DNA from: Trichuris trichiura
Lineage: Eukaryota; Nematoda; Enoplea; Trichinellida; Trichuridae
Direction: 5' to 3'
NCBI GenBank assembly: GCA_037903355.1
Contig: JBAJFE010000018.1
Span: 62,001 to 126,000, forward strand
DNA: 64,000 nucleotides
Shown here: piece after piece, positions 54,936 through 64,000 of the stretch
Position numbering within the stretch: position 1 is the stretch's first letter
Layout of the letters: each line of letters begins with the position of its first letter
The notes under the pieces: generated by a model
Database searches by the model: none
Told to the model about the DNA's origin: nothing
Seen by the model: only the letters and a program-made list of their open reading frames with translations
Program-made: the position numbers and the translations under genes

Positions 54936-57900
54936 GCCTAATGTGAGCGGTGATCCAGGCTTATGCTAAAAGAAATAGTCGGAAAGTAAATCTTTGGAGA
55001 CGTTCTCAAGACTGACCGTGCTTAATCATGGTCAAGTCTATGATATCAAAGCATCTTACATCTTTTTATTTTAAAGCTGATCTATAGAAGAGTATGGATA
55101 TCACAAAAATTGCTCTGATATCATAACTTTTTTGTGTAGACTGTCGCATGCAAACTATTATTCAAGATGATCGACTCTTTATTGAAGATCAAATTCCTAC
55201 GCTATCAAACAGCTGCGCATGCTTTTTCATTATCCTATCATGTTCCCTGGCCTGACAGGTATTCAGTAATCGTATTTATGGAACGGCTGAGCAGTGAAAC
55301 GATAACAGATGTTGTGCGGCAGATTCCTCTACATCAGTGCGTTTAACGGCTTCTAGATGCTACTGCGCCCAGGTTTTACCGCCACTCATTTCTTCTACTT
55401 ATCAACAGCAGATTAATGCAGGTGTTATGGTGTACAAACGTCTTTTGCTACTTTCTCGATCCTTCTAATGGGCGAAGTTTTCATGGCTAATAATTGCCTG
55501 TTGTCAATAAAATGATTAGAAAGGTTGAGTGAAAAATGAAACGGATAATTGTAGATTGGGGGAGACGAACTTCAGCGAAAAATTTTTTTCAATAAGGAAA
55601 TGATTTCAGCCAGCTACAAGTCAAAAGGGAAATCGGTAAGGAGAAAAATAACGCTGGAAAGATAAAAGGATGCAAACAATTAAATTAAATTGAACGAATG
55701 ACAGAAATAAATAAATTATGAAGTAAAAGCCATTAAAATACAACAATAATATTATACCTCTTCGCTAATTGGCGTAATTTGTACCTGCACGTCAGGATGT
55801 TGGTTGATGTAGGACTTCTACGCGTGAGAAGTGGAGTCTTGCGCGGCGTTTTCTGTCCGCCGTAGCTTCTTTTGGGGCAGCAACAAAAACACTCGCGTCG
55901 TTTAAAAAACGCTTTGTGTTCATGATGCGTCTGTCGTTTCACGGTTTGTTCATTTGCACGCTATGGGTTTGAATCTGGGTTTCATGACGGAATCCGCTTT
56001 GAAAGTTGAAGTGACAAATGTGAACGAAGAATCGAAACAGTAAAATGAAAATGAGACTATTATAAAGCAAAAAAATAAACCTTAAGGAGTAAAGTTTCAA
56101 AAAAATAAAGTGACCCGATATCTAGTACTGGTTTCCATCTTTGACCTTTTCACTGGATCCAACTTTTTCTTACGTGTCTTCAAAATGCAAATTTTATTTA
56201 ATTTTCCCTAACAGTCTTTCTATCTGTTCGCTGGTAGGGCGGTTTTTCCGTTTTTTACAGATGTACTTGCAGAGAAGAGATGAAAGCCGTGGAACGATCA
56301 AAGATAAAAGTAACAAAATGAGATGAACTTAAAATAGTATTCAACTAGAAATAGTAAATTAACGTAGACCCAAATTAGATGCGTGTAATGTTTTCGTCCT
56401 TCATTTCTATGCTATTGTAACTAGCTTTCGTATGCTGTGATCGCGAATCCGCTTGATCTTTCATCTTTTTCCAGAGCCGCTTTTTTATACTTCTCCTCTT
56501 GTCCACAGAACCTATCATGGCAACTTAACTGCTTTTAGTCAGCGAAGGTTGGAAATGATGCTCTCTGTGCATCCTGTCAGCTGCGCAAGATTTGACGTCC
56601 TGACGTCCGCTATTGTGATTGCCGAATATTATAACATTGTAGTAGCTGTTCGTCAGGCTTTCTACAACAAGAAGAATTCCTTTCTTTGAAGATTGGAATT
56701 GGTAAAAATAAAATTATCTGACCGTTAAGTCGCTGAAAGTGGCATACAGTATTTCAGCTGCTGTCGAACATGAACATTAATATACTTTTGTAATTCGTCG
56801 ATCGGTGGCAGCGGAAGTATAAGCTAGAGGCAATGAATCGCTTCAGATACCGTTACTTCTTGTTGGAGAATCCAGAAGATGACTTAAAGTATTGCACGCC
56901 GGGCAGAGTTACAGAGAAGAGCGAGAAATTGTTTTATCTTCAATTCAAGAAGTACTACGAGAGGGTAAAGTTTGTCGTTTGTATTTCGTCGCGTAACGTT
57001 GTTCACGTTTCAGATAGAATGATGGTAGGCATTTTAAAATTGTTTTCACTGTTTGTTTAATAAGCATGCTTTGAAAGAAAAAGAAGGAAGAAGAAGAAAA
57101 GCGAAAGGGTGAGAAGAACGATGGCGAGAGCAAACCAGTGGCGAAAAGTTGCGAGAAAAAGGAATGCAGCCGTTCAGTCGATAAAGAAGTTCCAATTCCC
57201 GGACAAAGCAAAACTAAAATGCCCAAAAAATCAAAGTGACTATGGTTATCATTGTCAGCCCATAATAACGCGACCATTGCGTGTACTTCATTCGAGCAGA
57301 CGTATTTCGATTATGGTTATATTAATAATGTATAAGCTCTTTTCATTATATTTAAACGGTGAAGGCGCTTGTTTAGCCGTTGAATAATTTTGCCCGCACG
57401 AAGCTTTCAGACCAAACTGTGTTCCATCATTAGCTTATGGTACAAGTATTACCATTAAACTAAAAGCAGAGATGTGGCAAATGTATTAATTCTTTTTTTT
57501 CTGCGATTTAAGCCGCTAGAAAGTAAAAGATTTATCGTGTGAAGCTCTCTTGTCCCCTCCTCGATAGAGACCAAAATAAACGTTAAACTTGTTTACGTCA
57601 TGTTTTAGTGGCCTCACAGCTCGCATTCATCCGTCAGCTATCGCGGCAGTGTGATGCAGTCTAATCGTAGGCTTTATGTTCAGGAACTCATGGGTAAAGG
57701 CAGAAAATAACTGCCGGCTTGTTTTTTTCTTAGCAAAAATGTTCTACGCACAGCTTAAGCCAAAAGAAAATTGATGCTGTATAAGCAACATGGAACTGCA
57801 CCCTAGCAGGCAGATAAACAACGGAGCGCGCCGAGAGGTCAGCGAACATGAACATCGCAAAGGGTATACTGTATAAGAGGATAAAGCTCAGAAAAATTTA

Positions 57901-58802
57901 GTTTTCGCGTATTAATTGTCCCTCTTTTGCGGAACAAATTTTTAGAGGTAAGCAAATTTGTTGACAGTCAGAATTAATGCCTAAAAACGTTGCTTTTCTC
58001 AGCGAGTTGGAAAATTTGAGATCCTGAAAAATTATATCGCAAAGGTGCACATAACCTACTCTTTAAGCAATGAGAGACTTTCTTGTAACCGCGTTCTATG
58101 AGCTATCCACGATTGAACCTATTTTAAAATCTGCGGAAGCCTGTTGAATATCCTCATAGCGGATGTAGTTATTATGCGCTATTTCCTGTGAGCTTTATTC
58201 ATAAACAAACGTACAACCGTCCAAAATGATCAGGTTACTTCCAGCCCTCCGATAAAACTGCACAACTTATAAGTCAAATGACCAAAAAAGGCTCGCGCGC
58301 TGTTTAGGCCATATAGTACAGCCCTTCGGACACAATAGTAATGAAGCCATTTTTATCCCAGTATCATTCGTTCACTCTTTGCGGGAAAGAAGTAATCAAC
58401 TGAGTGTTGCTACGGATCCATTCCTTGCCTAGTTACTTTCACAAATTTGTAGCCGCACAAGCTTAGGTTGCACTGTTCCCCCGCGCGGAAGCATAACGAG
58501 TCCATTTAGGAGTCGTTCGCTCGGTCGTAAAGAATGGCGGCATTGAAGCCCACACAGAGCATCGATTTTCTACATTTTATTTTTGCGCGCAGAAAGCAGC
58601 TTAATAGCTTGTATGGACTCAACGAGTAAAAAAAAGGAATCTGGTTGATGGCGCCTTCCATAGGCTTTTTGGTAGGACTTTTCCCCAAAGGTTTCGAAAA
58701 TAATTATGCCGCTTTTGGCAATATACCTTTTTGAGATGTATTCTTGACCACAAAGGCACATGCGCCAAAATTGGCGCGGCAATTAACAATACTTCATTAT
58801 AT
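54936..58802. other. no defensible gene; purine tract at 57072-57125
   Basis: A frame at 56833-57060 starts MNRFRYRYFLLENPEDD and could be a first exon ending at GAG|GTAAAG (56963), but the nearest acceptor leads straight into a stop, so I do not call it. 57072-57125 is an A/G-rich tract. The minus-strand frame 55942-55733 is cysteine- and arginine-rich but lacks any recognised motif. Confidence 0.4.
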
Positions 58803-58942
58803 CCCATTTTTGCATAAGCCGCATATCGTTAGAAAGCGTTCTACTCAAAATGAGCCATACCGTTGTAGCCAACCCATTTTTGCATAAGCTGCATACGATT
58901 ATAGAACCTTTTTCTCCAAGTACGCTGCATCATTGTAGCTGA
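58803..58942 (+). repeat. tandem duplication, unit 70 bp, two copies
   Basis: CCCATTTTTGCATAAG starts units at 58803 and 58873. Both run through GCATA.C.TTA.A and end TTGTAGC. They are moderately diverged. Confidence 0.75.
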
Positions 58943-59912
58943 GTCATAAAAATGGAATGGTAGCTTGACCATTTAGCTATGACAAGAACAATGCCGCTGT
59001 TTCCCGCTGCCACGATGAGTATATATGTTGGTCTTGTGGGCAGAATGCTCGGAAAGCGCAGTTGGCATTTTAGAAACGTGACTACGCATCCATATCATCA
59101 CACAAAGTTATGGGTGGCTTCTATCAGACGATGCAGGCGACATAGCCTGATTTTCTTAGACATATACATATCATCATGTTTATCTAGAAAGGTTAGCCAA
59201 TTCGTGCTCCCGCAATTGCCATATATTATCTGATAACATCGCTCAGTACAGAGTCATAGTCGATAGATAGTGGAAGCCTATTTGCATATTCTTAATAAGT
59301 TATGGCAATGACCCGGCCTGACACCATTCTTAGGGATGAGTTAGCTTATTCAAATATCTTCAGGCGTAAGAACAGGATGGATTTACAAGCGGACGATACG
59401 ATTTCATTGATATACTTCCCAACTCTGAACGTTTGTATTCACTCTATCATCAGTGCAGACAGTATGCATTAATAAGCCTAAATAAATGCATTCTTATTTA
59501 TTATATCAAAGCTGAAGTCAACGTCATGACACTCTTATATTAGCTTTAGTTTAAAAGTTGCGATATCAACGTCGCAACCAAGTAAAAGTTAAGAGCATTC
59601 TTACTTGCAAAACTTCAAAGAATGCAGACGTTTTCGCGGCTTGTTTGATTACATCATCAGCGGTATAGTTTTGTTACAACAGAATAGTGAAACTGACGAT
59701 GGCCTTAAGCCACATGCGCTATGTAAACGGCGCAAAGGATAACAGGAGCAAAAGTTGAAAAGCTTTCAAAAATCTACGCGATAGAGACGAAAGTCAGTTT
59801 AGTAATGTACCTAAGTTATTCACGTTGTATTTTAGTTAAAAGCAAAAATCGTTTGCTATAATCAATGCTGAATAGGGATCTTGCCTCCCAAGCGCCCTAC
59901 CGTCATACTGTA
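58943..59912. other. no gene recognised
   Basis: AT-rich DNA with no supported feature. Confidence 0.4.
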
Positions 59913-60018
59913 AGCATGCCAGCCATCCTCTCTTGCCCTTCGCTTAGCTTAAGCCTAAACAAAAGGTTTATGTCTTGGCTTAGATTTGAGTAAGGGCAAA
60001 AAGGGTGACTGGCATGCT
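59913..60018. mobile_element. foldback MITE-like palindrome, about 106 bp
   Basis: AGCATGCCAG at the left is inverted as CTGGCATGCT at the right. Inside, TTGCCCTT pairs with AAGGGCAA, and AGCTTAAGCCTAAAC with a similar inverted segment (TTGGCTTAGATTTGAG). Relatives appear at 19936-20030 and 26570-26660. No coding sequence. Confidence 0.6.
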
Positions 60019-61500
60019 CTCCAGTAAAGGCACAACAAGTTTGGGGCATGTTTCTCAAAAAGGAACCTGCATTTGTTGGACGGTGGGGCGTCTAAGAGAT
60101 AAGATCCCTGAATAGTTTACCGTTAAAATAAACTGGTTCAAAAAGTACTCTGCGGCACACCTGGTACACTTAATTATTTTAAAAATGTTATAACCAGTGC
60201 CCCTTCTTGAGATTAAAATAATAATAATAATAATCTCAACTGAAAAAGATAGACAAAAGATTCAACTTACCTTAAACATTTTTCTTCAACTGGCGCAAAA
60301 TATCTTTAAAAGTAATAAGCCAGCCAGCGGAGCTGTTAATTCGGCAGTGCTACGCCCAGACAGCTAAAGCACCACAGTTTTAAGTATGTGCAGGATACGT
60401 CTAAAAGCGTGCTCAGGTAGGCATGTCTCGGCTTGTTTCGTTTTTGCTGATCCTACTAGATGTAGTAAGGGTTAAATAAAGCTTAAGCCAGCACTTCATG
60501 ACCAATCAAATATGAACACCAATTTGGGAGTCTCTTTAAAGAACGTATATCGCATTTTTGAAGTTGGCTTTTTATCCCCTCGCACTAAGAAAAGCTGTTA
60601 CGGTTCGGCTCGACTCACTGTCGCTTCTATTAGCAATACCATGGTTGTTTTATTAAGTTTCCACAACGCTTGAAAATATCGAGAAAAGCAGATTCTGCGG
60701 TTTGCGTAAAAGCAGTCTTCCTGTCAGTAGCAAATTTTATCATCCACGCAGCGGTACAGTGACTTCCAAGCAACATTAAGCTAAACATCCTGCTCTCAGA
60801 CTCAGCGCCGGAATGTAACAAGAAATACAATATAATAAATATGAGTGTTGTGTTCCGTCACTGACCTTTTATTCACGCAGATACGATAACAAGTATGGTC
60901 GCACCATGACCCCCAGAAAAAGCCAGGAGTCAATATAATACCAGAATATAATGCTGTCAAGCAACATGGGACTCATAAGTTCAATTACCTTCAAGATATG
61001 CCGATTCCTGATCAGCAGGTCCCGGCACAACAATGAGGATGAATTATAATATATTTTTACTGCATAGTTAGATTTGCATATAGATTATGCGTACAGATGA
61101 TACCGTTAAGAGCTGTTTTTGTAGGCTCCGACGTTTCGGAGTGCAGCCCTTAAGCAATACTTCAATGCTTAGGTAAACTGTCCAAAACCTGTTCGTAATT
61201 TATTTTCGGATACATTGTTGAAAAATGTAATAAAAATGACGCAACTTGCGACCTCCAGCTGCTCATGTCGGCGGCGTCAAACGCGAACGATCATTTGATA
61301 CCTGCATTTAGTTACAATTTCAAAAGTGCCTACAGTAGTCTTTAAGCACAATTATCGGGACGAAGAAATATTACTCAATACTTTTAGAGTATTATTATGT
61401 TAAGCCTTTTGAATGGAACTTTTCTAGAATACCATTTTTGAATTATCAGTAAAAAACGATATTGTTAGCAACTATTCTCTTTGCATTGTGCTTAATGCAA
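60019..61500. other. no gene recognised; AAT microsatellite at 60209-60236
   Basis: GAGATTA, an AAT run and TAATCTC form a small hairpin. Otherwise there are only short frames. Confidence 0.4.
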
Positions 61501-63830
61501 GGTGCGTCAAAAAGTGTTAATCAATTTTGCTCTCTTTTGCGCGCCCGCGAAGTGGCCTACGCCTCTTTCGAATACCGGTTGTTTAGCAAACGCGAAACTT
61601 GTTTGCAATTCTACTTTCCGAAAATAAATTTTTCTTAGCCGAATAACAATGCTGCCAGGGCAGCGCGTAATTGGGTTTCCAAGAACAATGACACCGTAAC
61701 TGTGAAGTTGATCGTTCTTAAACTTTTTTGCTGCAATTGACAGAATTCCGCATTCAATTCGACAACATTTGTCCGACGAAATTCATTCTCCTTGAAATTG
61801 TACGCGTGCCATTCGTTCCAACATTATGTCGTTCTACCGCATTCGCTCCGCTGAAAATTGCACATTTCGTTGCTTGGCCAAAAGATGGTGCATTTGTTGG
61901 TAAACATTCGTAGCTAACCTTCCATCGAAACACGTGCCGGCCTTGTTTTCCAACCGGTTCGGCGCGCAATACTTTGTTAGTTTTCTTGCCGCGCATCACG
62001 GTCGGAGCCAAAGGCGGCCTGTTGCAAATCAAGATTGATTGCAGGGAAAATAAAACGCTGACTAACGTTGCAGGATTGATTTCTCACCGTCGAAAACTTC
62101 ATGCGCGAGCCTTCAAACTTTCTCAACTCCCCTTGCTAACGCGGCTCCATTCCAAGGCGAAACATCCCCTTTCAGCATTTCTGCCTGCCGCCCATTTGTC
62201 ACGTTGCAGTTGACAGTGCCGTAAAAAATAAGTAAACTTCCGGACAAGCTTGTAAGCTTACCTTGGCCGTAACTCGCTTAATTAATCATCAAAAATCTCT
62301 GTCACAAAAACTCGAGTTTTAAATTCTATGACCCGGATGGTCGTACGGTTAAAAGCAGAGTAGGTTTAGAATTTTTGGTCCTTCACAATTTGAAAAATCC
62401 TCGCCGTGCTCACCGAGCTTAGGCAGCAATGACGATGGCTATGGCCTTAAAGCATTGTATCAATAGTAAAAGGTGTACTAACCTGCGCATATGTAAGTAT
62501 ATAGTTCTTACTGTAAGCGAGTAACCGAACATTTGTGCTCCCGACCAGGAACTGGCTATGCGTGCTTTGCCAACTGGAAGCATTGCTTCTGCTGGTCGGC
62601 TATGAGTGCGAAAATATCGTTGACAATCGTTGGTACAGCTTGAAAGCGTGGCGGATAAATGTCGGCTTGTTTTGGTCGATTTGGCGAGGTCGACTCAAAC
62701 GTCGTTATCGTCGCAACCTCAACTCCTCCAGTCGAGTTGACGACGCGTTCTCTCACCGCCATTTCCAATCGGGTATATACGTTTGGGCATTCGCTTTTTC
62801 TTCTTTTTCCTCGTGGCCGCAACGCGCGTGAAAACTGAAAGGTCCCTTTGCCGGACCAGCAACCGCTGGCAGCTGGCTGCCAGCGGTTGCTGTACTGGCG
62901 CGTATCTGTTTTAAGTTTGCCGGCCAGTTTTTGACAACAAGCTTTTGTCCCGTAAACTTTTCTTTTACCACTTTTGCCGCCCTTTTGCCAAGCCACTATC
63001 GTCAGTGATAAGTTTGAACAAGCGTCCTTTTCGTCGACCATTTCCATGCGCTCAACGGTTTTGCCACTTTGAGCGATCGCCTATCGCCCAACCGCTTTGT
63101 CAACAGCAATGATGATGGTTGATTTTAATGCTCTGTTCCGTTGGAATTTGCTTTTTAAGCAACCGAGCAATCGTAACGTTCTTGTTCTCTTTTCGTTGTT
63201 GCAACTTGCGTCGTAGCCAATGCGCAATCTGTTTAGCGTTTGTCATTGCCGTTGCGGTGGGCAGTGCATTTTCGCTTTTTCCTCCCTAAAATCGCCTATT
63301 GATTACCGCCTATTGAAGCAGCATTCCCCCCTTCTCCTTTGCACCGGTTTGGCGGCTCCTTGGCCGAATCCCATTTGCTCCATCGCGACACCTCCCAACC
63401 AGGCTTAAGTGTTCTCCCGAGGTTTTTGACCACCATTTGCTAGCCGTAACTTCCGCTTCGTTGGTGTTTGCATGTCTTACCTATCGATTTGCTCGCCTTT
63501 TACTAAATATAGAATTTTCGTGGCCTCTTTTCCGCGCCGAACGGCTTATCCAACTTAGGAATTGCGTTTCGTTGAATTGTCAGCTTTTGGATTGCGTCAC
63601 TTATTTGCTCAGCGCTTATTTGACATTTCGGATTTATTTTCTCCATCCAAGAATAACCTTAGTGTAACGTTGATTTCTTTTGTCTCGCGCCTAACCAATC
63701 GGAGGGAACGCGCAGCGATAGGGGGCGCTTCAGTCGATTGCGGCCACTTGGAGGGTTGTATGTTGGAAAAGTTGGGCCCATTTTTTAAATTTAACTAGTC
63801 GTTTCAGGTTTTTTGTGCAATGCCATTTGC
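61501..63830. other. compositionally distinct block, possible degenerate element
   Basis: From about 61.5 to 63.8 kb the plus strand becomes visibly richer in T and C, with many TTGCC, CCATTT and CGTT words, and has more CpG than the surroundings. The longest frame is on the minus strand (63047-62556, 163 codons, rich in Lys, Arg and Gly). It contains no motif I know and no splice support. The block may be an old transposon or a CpG-rich regulatory region. Confidence 0.35.
62857..62892. repeat. perfect 16-bp inverted repeat (hairpin)
   Basis: CAGCAACCGCTGGCAG, spacer CTGG, then CTGCCAGCGGTTGCTG. The arms are exact. The hairpin could act in RNA or DNA, or be part of a small element. It lies in the compositionally distinct block. 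Confidence 0.9.
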
Positions 63831-64000
63831 TCGTCAGTGACAACTGCTCTTGATGCCGGTCACCAAACGCGATATATCTCCTGTCGGTTTATCCCGTCAT
63901 CGTCTTCCGCCCAGCGTACGTACGGAAGAATTGGAGTGCGTATCCAATGGAACGCTGGCCAATTTGATACGTCAGCTGAGCTCGCTGAGCGCCCACGCTG
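63831..64000. other. no gene recognised
   Basis: Window end. No feature supported. Confidence 0.4.

Noticed and set aside
55733..55942. Minus-strand Cys/Arg-rich frame (CFCCCPKRSYGG)
   Set aside because: No signal peptide, conserved spacing or supporting signals. Too short to judge.
56833..57060. Open frame starting MNRFRYRYFLLENPEDD with a possible donor at 56963
   Set aside because: The nearest acceptor (TTTCAG, 49 nt on) leads into an immediate stop, and no other exon joins in frame. No known motif.

Overview
The window looks like nuclear DNA of an invertebrate animal. It holds relics of BEL/Pao, Penelope-like (GIY-YIG), Tigger/pogo and ZBED-type hAT elements, a combination typical of metazoa. 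Genes are split by GT-AG introns, non-coding DNA is long and AT-rich, and there is no bacterial or organellar gene. An arthropod, perhaps a chelicerate, is a plausible host, but nothing in the sequence proves it. No RNA gene of the tRNA or rRNA type was recognised.

Layout. 1-995 is the 5' end of a hAT element, with a second copy in opposite orientation at 45366-48526. 996-25000 is mainly repeat debris: an old hAT transposase (about 4972-7811), a 186-bp Tigger MITE, two related TATA-box/splice-donor blocks (9083 and 12644), a 57-bp minisatellite, a nearly complete Penelope-like element with a hammerhead-like motif (13786-16343), a 231-240-bp tandem satellite (17420-18657), and a terminal-inverted-repeat element (20117-21658). 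22631-22948 may be a small two-exon gene. 25006-25711 is a convincing two-exon gene of unknown function. 27067-34355 holds palindromic MITEs, a defective Tigger (29801-32119) and a non-autonomous hAT with a perfect 8-bp target duplication (32384-33294). 34760-41107 is a three-exon unknown gene whose introns are full of transposons. 42413-45365 is the 3' half of a BEL/Pao retrotransposon with its LTR. It is cut at the reverse transcriptase active-site region by the second hAT.

The most striking region is 48527-54935: four tandem units of about 1.64 kb. Each carries a small two-exon gene, or in unit 3 its remains, for a protein of 139-148 residues with a hydrophilic N-terminus and a hydrophobic, probably membrane-spanning C-terminus. 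The reading frame jumps within each unit, and a 56-59-nt GT-AG intron in phase 1 explains the jump in every copy. Between copies 1 and 4, exon 1 differs almost only by amino-acid-changing substitutions, while the intron is better conserved than the protein. This points to a rapidly diversifying, undescribed gene family.

54936-64000 has no gene I can defend. It holds a 70-bp tandem duplication, a foldback MITE, a perfect hairpin and a compositionally distinct block from about 61.5 to 63.8 kb.
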